This document shows, piece by piece, positions 16,457 to 24,401 of a DNA stretch of 51,024 bases; positions within the stretch are counted from its first letter, which is position 1; each line of letters starts with the position of its first letter. The stretch lies in the NCBI GenBank assembly GCA_020444065.1, contig JAHLLQ010000013.1:1-51024 (forward strand), written 5' to 3'. A model generated the notes under the pieces. The model made no database searches and was not told the DNA's origin. It saw nothing but the letters and a program-made list of their open reading frames with translations. The DNA comes from a bacterium. Its GTDB lineage: Bacteria > Sumerlaeota > Sumerlaeia > SLMS01 > JAHLLQ01. Both the position numbers and the translations under genes were made by a program.

Positions 16457-17865
16457 AGCCGCCTGTCCATATCGACATTGAGGCCATCGGGTGCGCCAAG
16501 CCTGCCGAAGTTCGCCAAAGCGTTCGCAGCGCCGCAGAGAACAAGATCACATCCCGAGAGAAGCGACTGTTCCAACTCAGGCGCAATGATTCGCACGCTC
16601 TGCGGGAGTTGGCCGCCTCCGTGCGCCGACACGCGATCGAAAACCTGGATCACTATCTGGAGAAGGCGGAGCGCAAGCTCACAGAGAACGGTGTGCAGGT
16701 TCACTGGGCGGAGGACGCGGAGGAAGCCCGGACGATTTTCCTGGAGATCTGCGAGCGCACTCGTCCGACGACAATCACAAAAGGCAAGAGCATGGTGACC
16801 GAGGAAATCGGTCTGAACCACTTCCTGGAGGATGCCGGATACTCGCCGCTCGAGACAGACCTCGGAGAATTCGTGATCCAGATTGCAGGCGACGTACCCA
16901 GCCACATCGTCACGCCAATCATCCACATCAACGGTCGCGAAGTCGCCAAGCTGTTCGAGAAGGAAGGCCTGGGCGAACCGACAGAGGATCCCGAGGAACT
17001 AACGATGCAGGCGCGGCGCTATCTGCGCACGCACTTCAGCAAAGTCGATCTTGGAATCACCGGAGCGAACTTCGTCGTCGCCGAAACGGGGCGCTTCATC
17101 ACCGTCGAGAATGAGGGCAACGTTCGCTTATCCTCGAATGCTCCCAGAGTCCACGTGGCCATAACGGGCATCGAGAAGGTCATTGCTTCCGAAGCGCACG
17201 CCGCTGTGTTGCTCAAGATGCTCGCCAGCTCCTCGACCGGCCAGGATCTGACCGTGTACACGCAATTCATCGCGGGACCTCGGCGCGCGGAAGATCTCGA
17301 CGGACCGGAAGAGGTTCATCTGATTCTGCTCGATAACGGCCGGACAAATCTTCTCGGGGGACAGTACCAGGATATGCTTCGCTGCATTCGATGTGGCGCA
17401 TGTCTCAATGTCTGTCCAGTCTACAGAACGGTCACAGGACATGGGTACGGCAGCGTCTATCCTGGGCCGATGGGTGCGATCCTGTCGCCCCTACTTGGCG
17501 GCGAGAAAGGTCGTGCGCAATACTCCTACCTGCCAAAGGCAAGCAGCCTGTGCGGGGCATGCGAGGAGGTTTGCCCTGTCGGAATTCCGATTCCCAGAAT
17601 GCTGCTGGCGTTGAGAGATGAGTTCTACGGTACCGATGTTCCCTCCCCCGGCGGAGCGCCTCCGTTTGGTCCGTGGGCTGCGCTCTCAAAACGCCCGCCT
17701 CTCTGGAAGGCGGCAATGGCCAGCGCCCGCACGTTCGGGTGGGGGCCCGCGAAGCTCGCCCACCTGACTGCCCTGAAGAACTGGCTTGGCGAGCGCGAAC
17801 TTCCGGAGTGGCCGAAGAAGAGTTTCCGCCAGCTTTGGAAAGAGCGAAAAGGAGGAAGCCGATGA
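16453..17865 (+). CDS. lutB: Lactate utilization protein B (LUD + 4Fe-4S ferredoxin domain)
   Basis: This encodes 470 residues. The N-terminal LUD domain (~70-300) has the typical TITKGKSMVTEEIGLNHFL and GITGANFVVAETGRFITVEN blocks. Two 4Fe-4S motifs follow: CIRCGACLNVCPVY near residue 312 and LCGACEEVCPVGIP near 364. In the family this subunit passes electrons from lactate oxidation. The C-terminal ~100 residues match the usual LutB tail in length. The start overlaps the lutA stop (ATGA), and the stop overlaps the lutC start (ATGA), so three genes form one coupled operon. No lactate permease or regulator gene is visible next to it. Confidence 0.95.
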   Translation: MKPPVHIDIEAIGCAKPAEVRQSVRSAAENKITSREKRLFQLRRNDSHALRELAASVRRHAIENLDHYLEKAERKLTENGVQVHWAEDAEEARTIFLEICERTRPTTITKGKSMVTEEIGLNHFLEDAGYSPLETDLGEFVIQIAGDVPSHIVTPIIHINGREVAKLFEKEGLGEPTEDPEELTMQARRYLRTHFSKVDLGITGANFVVAETGRFITVENEGNVRLSSNAPRVHVAITGIEKVIASEAHAAVLLKMLASSSTGQDLTVYTQFIAGPRRAEDLDGPEEVHLILLDNGRTNLLGGQYQDMLRCIRCGACLNVCPVYRTVTGHGYGSVYPGPMGAILSPLLGGEKGRAQYSYLPKASSLCGACEEVCPVGIPIPRMLLALRDEFYGTDVPSPGGAPPFGPWAALSKRPPLWKAAMASARTFGWGPAKLAHLTALKNWLGERELPEWPKKSFRQLWKERKGGSR

Positions 17866-18533
17866 GCACCTCCCGCGATCGGATACTGGGGCGAATTAGG
17901 GACGCGCTGGCTTCACAAAAAGAGCATCATGCGGAAGTGCCGGAGGTGAATGATGCTGTGCTCCGGCAACTTCCCAAGGACCTCTCTCCCGCTGAACGTC
18001 GAGCCGAGTTTGAAGGACGCATCCAGGAACTGGGAGACTCCTACGTCTGCGTTGATGGCTGGTCGGCCGCGCGCGATTGGCTGCTGGACTTCCTTCGCAA
18101 GTCATCCGCCACGCCGGTTCTTGCCTGTGCAGACAATAAGGCCATTGAGATGTTGGAGTGGAAGACTCCCATCGAGGATGCCATCACGTTGCTGACGGCT
18201 GCGGATACAGCCGAGAGATCCTTCGCATGCACTCATGGAATCACAATGGCCGAGGCGGGAGTCGCTGAGACCGGAACGATCGTTGTGGCGAGCGGCGCGG
18301 GCAAACTGCGTCTGGCCAGCCTCGCTCCTGAGGTCCATATCGTTCTGCTGCCTGAATCCCGCTTGGTGAGCGACATCGCCGACGTCATTGCCAATCATCC
18401 CGGCCCCGAACACGCTGTCACGACCTGGATCACGGGAAGCAGTCGAACAGCCGACATCGATGGGATACTGATCCACGGGGCGCATGGACCTCGGGAGTTG
18501 ATCGTCATTCTGGTTCGGGAGGAAGCAGTGTGA
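17862..18533 (+). CDS. lutC: Lactate utilization protein C (LUD domain)
   Basis: This encodes 223 residues. The ATG at 17862 overlaps the lutB stop and has GGAGG 6 bases upstream. The open frame runs further upstream into lutB but is not needed. The N-terminus STSRDRILGRIRDAL is the normal LutC beginning. Conserved LUD blocks are GITMAEAGVAETGTIVVASG (~125-145) and a C-terminal WITGSSRTADIDGILIHGAH, close to the family's 'GPSrTaDIe..lv.GvHGP'. It is the third component of the L-lactate oxidation complex. It is slightly shorter than Bacillus LutC (~240). Confidence 0.95.
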   Translation: MSTSRDRILGRIRDALASQKEHHAEVPEVNDAVLRQLPKDLSPAERRAEFEGRIQELGDSYVCVDGWSAARDWLLDFLRKSSATPVLACADNKAIEMLEWKTPIEDAITLLTAADTAERSFACTHGITMAEAGVAETGTIVVASGAGKLRLASLAPEVHIVLLPESRLVSDIADVIANHPGPEHAVTTWITGSSRTADIDGILIHGAHGPRELIVILVREEAV

Positions 18534-18714
18534 GTGCATCGTTCGAAGCCGATAGGAGTCTTGCCAGGGCGTTGAAGCCACCGTCACGCACCCAAGACGC
18601 GGGATCCTGTTCTTTTTGCTAGCCTTACACACCTCCCCCTCGCATTGTGACAAACATGCAGCCCTCAACTGCGCGGGAAACTGGGGGCAAATCACCGGTG
18701 GGAGGTGACAGCAA
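18534..18714 (+). other. Intergenic region after lutC
   Basis: This is 181 bases with no gene. GTTCTTTTTGC near 18608 is T-rich but has no convincing stem before it, so no terminator is called. The end carries GGGAGGTGA (18700-18708), an unusually complete ribosome site 6 bases before the GTG start of the next gene. Confidence 0.5.
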
Positions 18715-21060
18715 GTGGATAGGATTACGTCGCGGAAACCGATTTCGCTTCTGGCAGGCATCTGCCTGGCCCTGGCAACACTCGCCTCCGCTGCCACCAT
18801 GACAGTCAGTTGGTCCGGCGGCGCGCAGCAGGGAGTCCTCATTGACACCGCCGCCGGTACTGCTTCCTCCGCTCCCGCGGCCGATCCCTTCTCTGTTCCC
18901 CTCGTCTACCAGCCCGGCAGTTGGCCGCCGGTCAGCCACGTCCTCTCCCTGATCGGCAGTAACGGCGTCTCCGCCGCCCCGGTCACGCTCCATGTGACGG
19001 CCTACTTCGACGCCGGAGAGTACATTGCCACAACCAGTTCGCCGAATGGCTCCAATCTGATCATCCCCGCTGATCCCCATATTCACGTCGCCGTCACCGA
19101 ATTCGATCTCCCTGGAGGTGAAGACCCGGGCTGGATCGGTCTCGATCTCACTATCTCGACAGACCTCCTGGACGGCACCGCCCTCGTGAATCCTTACGGA
19201 GACAACTCTACCGTCTGGTTCAACTACTTCCCTATCGCCCCGTCTGCCGATCCCGAGGGACGCATCGCCATCGATTACAACACATCTCACGAAATCACCG
19301 ACTTGGGCCAGGACCAGGGGACCGACGACTACTGGTACAAACTCACGCGCACTGAACTGAATCCCGAGTTCTCCTCGGGTGCTGCCATCCCAGAGGACGG
19401 GCTTTACGTCAGCGTGCCCGAAGCTGGTGAAGAGGTCAGCTTCGAGGCCTTCGACATCGACATCACGCCGACGACGACCACAACCGATTCCGAGGGTCGG
19501 TTTGGAGCCGTTCTCCGCGTCAAACCCGAGGTTTTCTACGGCTTCTCTTCCTCCCGCGGCCTGGTCGAGCGGGGTCCCGCATCGGCTCGCGGCAGCTTCA
19601 GTTGGGCTAAAGTCCGCATGGCGATTCGATACAAGGAAATCGTTCGGGAGCGCAAGATCACCGGTAATTTCTGCGAAGTCGTCGAACTGAACGGTGGAGC
19701 GCGGTGGTGGACACCGGGCATCCCGGCTGTGACGCTCGTGAAGGGGGACATTTTGGCCCCTGGGTCCATCGTCGAACTCGACGCCAGCGCCGGCGACAAG
19801 ACGAGTATCGTGCTGCGGTTCGTCAGCGGCCAGCAACTCGCCGCGTTCCAGGACCTCGCCACCAATGCCTGCCTCACCAAGGTCTTCGAGATCGGTCAGA
19901 CCGGCATCACAGATTTAAGCGATGTCCGCGGTGGATTCCTTGGCAGTTTTGCCACTTACCTGTGCGAGCAATACGCTGGACTTCCCAACACACCCGAGGA
20001 ATACGCCCGAGCCACTGCCAAGTTCGCCGTCAAGAAGGTCGCTTCCAACATCATCCCAGGTTCGGGGGCAGTTGCTTTCGTCGTGCGCTACACGGTTTCT
20101 ACTGCCGCCGGCGCCGGCACGGATGCTGTGATTGATCACGTTGTGAACGGTTCGCGTACCAGCGGGAACAATTGGGCCGAGTTCGATACATACTACGATG
20201 GCTCAACCCGCCTCGTCACCTCCGGCGGTTCCTTCACGTATAGTCCGGATGGGGGGACGCCGATCCAGGTTCCTGCCGGCGAATGGCGGGAAATCGGCCC
20301 CGATGGCAATCCTTCTCGATCTTGGATCGCGACGCCTGCTGACATCGACACCGAGGGACCGGACGTTGACCTGACGTACACCATCTTCGGCGACAATCCG
20401 AGCATTGGACTGTGTGAGATCGCAGGCCGAGACATCAGTGGCCTCGATCCGACCGGTCCAACCGTCCTCTGGAACGGCAACGATGTTTCCTCTGCACTTG
20501 TGGACCTCGGCGGAGGCCAATGGAAGGTGGATGATCTCTTCGGCGCGGGGTACCTGGATACTGTGGAGGTACATCTCTCCGATGCGCTGGGGCACGAAAC
20601 TGTCCGGACCTGGACCAGCACCGCGGCCCCTCCGGCGCCAACTGTCACATCAGCGATCGGTAACGAAACGGGCTGGTGGGCGACCGTTGCGTACGAGTTG
20701 CCGGCGGTGGCCGCAGAGGAACATCTCGGCTACTACCAGGTCCGCCAGGCCGGTGCCGGCGGCACAACCACAGACGGCCCGTGGCTTTCCGTAGGAAGGA
20801 TCAATGAGGTCCGCCTGCCGTTGTTATCAACGTATACACCGGGAAAGCAGTACCGGTGGCAAATCCGCGTCGTGGGGAAGACCGGCCTCATTGGCCCGTC
20901 GGCAAGCGGCTCGGACACGTTTGTCGGTTACGCCCGCGCCACGTCCTACGCCGAACACCTGATTGGTCGTCTTGAGTTTCCCGATCCGGAGAACTTCTGG
21001 ATCAACCGCAACTGGGACACGATCATCGACGTCGGCGATCTGGTCAAGAGCCCAAGGTAG
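18715..21060 (+). CDS. Secreted modular protein with half-dockerin C-terminus
   Basis: This encodes 781 residues from a GTG start preceded by GGAGGTGA at 6 bases. The signal peptide is SLLAGICLALATLASAATM (cut near residue 27). The first ~500 residues are unassigned: an exported beta-rich part followed by a region (~340-480) with helical stretches. From ~490 there are Ig/FN3-like segments (for example SFTYSPDGGTPIQVPAGEWR; PTVLWNGNDVSSALVDLGGG; YTPGKQYRWQIRVVGKTGL). The last 40 residues read HLIGRLEFPDPENFWINRNW then DTIIDVGDLVKSPR. This is one helix plus a single degenerate EF-hand loop, the same layout as in two other proteins of this window. Probably a surface or secreted structural protein; enzymatic motifs are not seen. 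Confidence 0.85.
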   Translation: MDRITSRKPISLLAGICLALATLASAATMTVSWSGGAQQGVLIDTAAGTASSAPAADPFSVPLVYQPGSWPPVSHVLSLIGSNGVSAAPVTLHVTAYFDAGEYIATTSSPNGSNLIIPADPHIHVAVTEFDLPGGEDPGWIGLDLTISTDLLDGTALVNPYGDNSTVWFNYFPIAPSADPEGRIAIDYNTSHEITDLGQDQGTDDYWYKLTRTELNPEFSSGAAIPEDGLYVSVPEAGEEVSFEAFDIDITPTTTTTDSEGRFGAVLRVKPEVFYGFSSSRGLVERGPASARGSFSWAKVRMAIRYKEIVRERKITGNFCEVVELNGGARWWTPGIPAVTLVKGDILAPGSIVELDASAGDKTSIVLRFVSGQQLAAFQDLATNACLTKVFEIGQTGITDLSDVRGGFLGSFATYLCEQYAGLPNTPEEYARATAKFAVKKVASNIIPGSGAVAFVVRYTVSTAAGAGTDAVIDHVVNGSRTSGNNWAEFDTYYDGSTRLVTSGGSFTYSPDGGTPIQVPAGEWREIGPDGNPSRSWIATPADIDTEGPDVDLTYTIFGDNPSIGLCEIAGRDISGLDPTGPTVLWNGNDVSSALVDLGGGQWKVDDLFGAGYLDTVEVHLSDALGHETVRTWTSTAAPPAPTVTSAIGNETGWWATVAYELPAVAAEEHLGYYQVRQAGAGGTTTDGPWLSVGRINEVRLPLLSTYTPGKQYRWQIRVVGKTGLIGPSASGSDTFVGYARATSYAEHLIGRLEFPDPENFWINRNWDTIIDVGDLVKSPR

Positions 21061-21231
21061 AAACCTTCGCACCTCCCTAACAGCCCTGACAATCCCGCGG
21101 ATAGGACACCCATCGATTCCCCAGATGGGCCCAGAGAAAACGTGCAGTTGAATGGGCTGCCACAGTTTCTGCTCCCAAATGGTGCTCAAACCATGGGCGA
21201 CAATGTCTCTCTTCGGCCAGAAACCGGAAGG

Positions 21232-21261
21232 AAAGCGAAAGCCCCCGGACTGGCCGGGGGC
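21232..21261 (-). terminator. Intrinsic terminator (minus strand)
   Basis: On the minus strand GCCCCCGG-CCAGT-CCGGGGGC forms a perfect 8-bp stem with a 5-base loop, followed by TTTCGCTTT. It sits ~30 bases beyond the CCA of the tRNA-Ser fragment, where the terminator of a tRNA transcript would be. It may also stop antisense transcription entering the 781-residue gene. Confidence 0.75.
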
Positions 21262-21291
21262 GCATAGAGGGCTTGATTTTCCAAGATTTAG

Positions 21292-21312
21292 TGGCGGAGA
21301 GAGGGGGATTCG
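21292..21312 (-). pseudogene. tRNA-Ser 3' fragment (possible att site)
   Basis: Read on the minus strand this is CGAATCCCCC-TCTCTCC-G-CCA. It comprises the end of a T-loop, the 3' side of a T-stem, a 7-base acceptor strand, the discriminator G typical of tRNA-Ser and an encoded CCA. The bases just 5' (GTCCCGAC) cannot pair as the other T-stem half, so the gene is cut inside the T-loop. That is a usual breakpoint for integration into tRNA genes. Serine identity is inferred from the acceptor sequence and G73. Confidence 0.5.
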
Positions 21313-21409
21313 GTCGGGACAGGCCAGAAAACACAGATAATGCTGGAATCATGGGACTTCCGGAATCGCAAACTTCTCAGAATTCTCAATATTCACATCT
21401 GTTCCAGCG

Positions 21410-21433
21410 AATTCTGGCACAAATTCTGGCACA
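21410..21433 (+). repeat. Perfect tandem 12-base repeat AATTCTGGCACA x2
   Basis: Two adjacent exact copies lie 98 bases from the tRNA fragment. An 11-base piece (GAATTCTGGCA) recurs at 24182-24192, just after the 845-residue gene. Directly repeated short motifs next to a tRNA fragment resemble integrase arm-type binding sites, but this is inference. Confidence 0.55.
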
Positions 21434-21607
21434 GATGAATGATGATGGATGAAGTGCGTTTCCGAATAGCATCACGGAGGGCTCGCGCTCTCGTCGCCTC
21501 CGCCGCGTGCCAATCTCCCTTCTCTTCAGCTTGCCTCTCCACGTCCCGCGCGATAGAAGCGCTCCCGATGGGAATCACTTGGGAAGCGAGAGGAAGCAAA
21601 AATCACG

Positions 21608-24145
21608 ATGCAGAGGCACCCCGGCAGAACACGAATCAGTATCACCACGGCCGTCCTGATACCCCTGGCGGTCCTTCCCGCCCAGGCCTGGCACTCCCAC
21701 ACGCCCTTTCCAACGGGCTCCACGATCAACGCGGTCTGGGCACCTGCGGTCGACCACGTCTACGCCGGTGGCGAGGGGGGCACGCTCTTGCGCTGGGATG
21801 GGTCCGGGTGGGAATGGGTGAACACCGCCACCAACATGACCATCTACGATATTCACGGCACCTCCGAGACAGACATCTGGGCCGTCGGCGGCAATTTTGA
21901 CGCTGATCTCTCCGACCGCTCGCTGATCCTGCATTATGACGGCAACTCCTGGGTACACCACACAGCTCCGACCGACACGTTCGGCCAGACCTTCCCCATC
22001 GAGAGCGTCCATGCCATCGCCTACGACGACGTCTGGGCAACTGGCGCCAGCTATGCCTTCATCTATCATTGGGACGGGCAGTCCTGGACCATGTCCATCC
22101 CTCCTGTCTCTGTCGAAGGGAACTTCAACGATGTGTGGGCGGCAGGGCCGGACAACGTCTTCTTCGCCGGGACCCACGGGCAGATCCTCCACCTGGACCA
22201 TGGCGTCTGGAGGCTCGAGCAGAAACTCCAGGAGGGCGACTTCACCACCAACATCCTCACCCAGGTCTGGGGCCTCGATCTCAACACCGTGTACGCAGGG
22301 GGCAACTGGGGGCAGGTTTACCGGCGCGAAGCCAACGGGACCTGGACCGATATGGAATTCCCTTCCGATATCTCCAGCGACAACACGGTCAACTTCCTGG
22401 GGGGCACTTCCCCCACCAACATCTACATCGTCGGGAATCATGGCGTGCGCACGTTTGATGGTGACGCGTCACTCGTCCGGCACGACCTGACCGCATCTAT
22501 CCGCAGCCAGTGGTTCTGCGCCACAACTGTTGGCGACCGCCTCTATATGGGCGGCCGCGCCGGCGTCGTGCACGAATACATCCCCGAAGGGCCGGGCAGT
22601 GGAACCCTGTCGCCCATGACCGTCGGCCAGAGCATCTATACGGTCGCCCAACCCCGCCTCGAACCCACGGGTCCCGATCAGTTCCTCATCTACGGCCACA
22701 CGTACAACCAGAACCAGTGGCCGCTCTGGTACTTCGACGGCACACTCCCCCACCAGTTCCCATCCATCCCCTCCGCCATGGCGAACAATACATGGATCAA
22801 GGGTGCAGTCGCCAACGGGCCAGATGACATCATCGTGAGCTGGGCGGGGATAAGCGGCTCCGGTCTCAGCAGGTGGAACGGGTCCCAGTGGGGCGACGCC
22901 GGCAACGAGGGCTCGGACCGCCCGTACTACGCCGAAGCTCTCTGGAAGGCCCCCTCCGGCAACGTCTACGCCGCCACGCAGCAGTCGGTGCATTACATGG
23001 ATACCGCGGGCAACTGGCACACGATCCTCCCGTCCCTGACACTCGGCAACGAGGTGAACATCCTGAAACTGGGCGGCCGTTCCGATTCGGAGGTCTACAT
23101 GATCACGCGGAACTGGGAGTCCGAAGAGTACGGAATCTACCACTACATCGGCTCCGGCTGGACGGCCGAGTCCGTCCCGGATCCCTCGGCCGAGATTTCG
23201 ATCATCGCCACCTGTGGCTCCGGGGCCTACGCGTTTGGCCCGAACGGCCTGGCCCTGATGCGCAATGGCAGCAGCTGGACCCAGCACGCCGCCATCACAC
23301 CCCGCAACGGCGACGATTTCTGGGACGCCGTCTCGGACGGCGGAAACGCCCTCTTCGTCTCTCAGCAGACAAACCCGGGATACGTCGGCGGCGGTAGAGG
23401 CATCCTCTGGCGGTTTGAAGGCACTCAGGCTGCCCGGGTCATCGACCTCGCTTCAAGCCCACTCCAGGCGCTCTGCCGCACAGACGAAGGAAACATCTGG
23501 GGAATCGACGGCCAGGACACCATCATCTCAAGCGGCCTCACCCCGGATAACTTCCATTTTGCCAGACTGGACCTCTCCCAGACCGGCTGGCAGAAACTCG
23601 GCAACACCGGAATCGAAGTCTGGTCCAATGGCACATCGACATCACGGCCGGCCGTCGCGGCCTGGACACGCAGCGGCGCCCCAACCCTGTTCGACGAATA
23701 CCAGGCCGACCCGCACATCATCCCCGGCAACCAGCAGTGGTTTATTCACTACGACGTGACGAACCAGGGCGCCGCGCTCCCCCCCTCGGCCTACCGCTTC
23801 TTCCCCAACGCCCCGGGCTACGACATGTCCAGGGCCAAACTCTATGGTAGAGAAGCGTCCAGGACCGACCCGGATACGTTCACGTGGAACATGTTCCCCA
23901 CGACATGGGACGCAGCGATGCAGGCTCTCGTGGTCGAAACGCCGAGCCGAGTGCAGTGCTGGACCTTCGCGGTCCCGCCCGGCGCATACGAGGAACTGGC
24001 CAACGACATCCTGCACGACGACGTCACAACCGAGGACGATACGAACACCGACGGCATCGTGGACGTGGCGGACGTCATCAGAGAGGTCATGCCGTTGGGA
24101 CCTTCGCCTTCGATCGGCTCAATGAGGAGAACCATCATCAACTGA
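21608..24145 (+). CDS. Secreted beta-propeller-like protein with half-dockerin tail
   Basis: This encodes 845 residues. The signal peptide is ITTAVLIPLAVLPAQAWHS (cut near 28). Residues ~35-740 contain many repeats of the type '(N/D)(D)(V/I)(W/Y)(A/V)xG' followed by 'hhxxWDGxxW'. Examples are VDHVYAGGEGGTLLRWDGSG, TDIWAVGG, DDVWATGAS, DNVFFAGT, NTVYAGGN and TNIYIVGN. Such repeats typically build beta-propellers, so one or two propellers are likely. At ~808-828 there is one EF-hand-like loop DDTNTDGIVDVADVIREV, then a short tail. There is no catalytic motif. The ribosome site (GAGGAAG) is 10-13 bases from the ATG, somewhat far. It lies immediately right of the tRNA-Ser fragment and is oriented like the 781-residue gene. 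Confidence 0.85.
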   Translation: MQRHPGRTRISITTAVLIPLAVLPAQAWHSHTPFPTGSTINAVWAPAVDHVYAGGEGGTLLRWDGSGWEWVNTATNMTIYDIHGTSETDIWAVGGNFDADLSDRSLILHYDGNSWVHHTAPTDTFGQTFPIESVHAIAYDDVWATGASYAFIYHWDGQSWTMSIPPVSVEGNFNDVWAAGPDNVFFAGTHGQILHLDHGVWRLEQKLQEGDFTTNILTQVWGLDLNTVYAGGNWGQVYRREANGTWTDMEFPSDISSDNTVNFLGGTSPTNIYIVGNHGVRTFDGDASLVRHDLTASIRSQWFCATTVGDRLYMGGRAGVVHEYIPEGPGSGTLSPMTVGQSIYTVAQPRLEPTGPDQFLIYGHTYNQNQWPLWYFDGTLPHQFPSIPSAMANNTWIKGAVANGPDDIIVSWAGISGSGLSRWNGSQWGDAGNEGSDRPYYAEALWKAPSGNVYAATQQSVHYMDTAGNWHTILPSLTLGNEVNILKLGGRSDSEVYMITRNWESEEYGIYHYIGSGWTAESVPDPSAEISIIATCGSGAYAFGPNGLALMRNGSSWTQHAAITPRNGDDFWDAVSDGGNALFVSQQTNPGYVGGGRGILWRFEGTQAARVIDLASSPLQALCRTDEGNIWGIDGQDTIISSGLTPDNFHFARLDLSQTGWQKLGNTGIEVWSNGTSTSRPAVAAWTRSGAPTLFDEYQADPHIIPGNQQWFIHYDVTNQGAALPPSAYRFFPNAPGYDMSRAKLYGREASRTDPDTFTWNMFPTTWDAAMQALVVETPSRVQCWTFAVPPGAYEELANDILHDDVTTEDDTNTDGIVDVADVIREVMPLGPSPSIGSMRRTIIN

Positions 24146-24181
24146 CCTGCCCCCAAGATCGGTACGAGAACCTGGTTCGCG

Positions 24182-24192
24182 GAATTCTGGCA
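24182..24192 (+). repeat. GAATTCTGGCA, second copy flanking the 845-residue gene
   Basis: Exact 11-base match to 21409-21419. The two copies bracket the 845-residue gene. Outside the 11 bases similarity is weak (TTCCAGC versus GTTCGCG before it). Confidence 0.4.
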
Positions 24193-24352
24193 GAGTTGTG
24201 GTGATGCTTGACCCGATCAAATCCAATCACCCCCTGCGAAAGTTCGGGCGCACCTGCTTTGTGAGATTCTCGCTATCGGCAAGGTACCGAGTATCGAGCG
24301 CGGGGCACTTGTGTCTGCGTCCTATAGCCGAATCAACTTCGATGAGAACCGT

Positions 24353-24383
24353 TGAGCCCTTCCGTTACGCGCGGAAGGGCTCA
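24353..24383. terminator. Convergent transcription terminator hairpin
   Basis: TGAGCCCTTCCG and CGGAAGGGCTCA form a perfect 12-bp stem with a 7-base loop (TTACGCG). It lies between the converging 845- and 2571-residue genes. No long T-run follows on either side, so efficiency is uncertain, but position and stem strength fit a shared terminator. Confidence 0.75.
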
Positions 24384-24401
24384 TCGTCTTCTACGGAACT
24401 A

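Larger units (their letters stand above)
21061..21607. other. 547-base non-coding junction region
   Basis: No credible gene lies here. It contains an intrinsic terminator facing left (21232-21261), a tRNA-Ser 3' fragment (21292-21312) and a tandem 12-base repeat (21410-21433). The open frames across it show no signal, ribosome site or recognisable sequence. The content looks like the scar of an integration event at a tRNA gene. Confidence 0.6.

Noticed and set aside
17673-17861. Upstream start extending lutC by 63 residues into lutB
   Set aside because: The ATGA overlap with GGAGG at 6 bases gives the usual LutC start. The extension is lutB in another frame.
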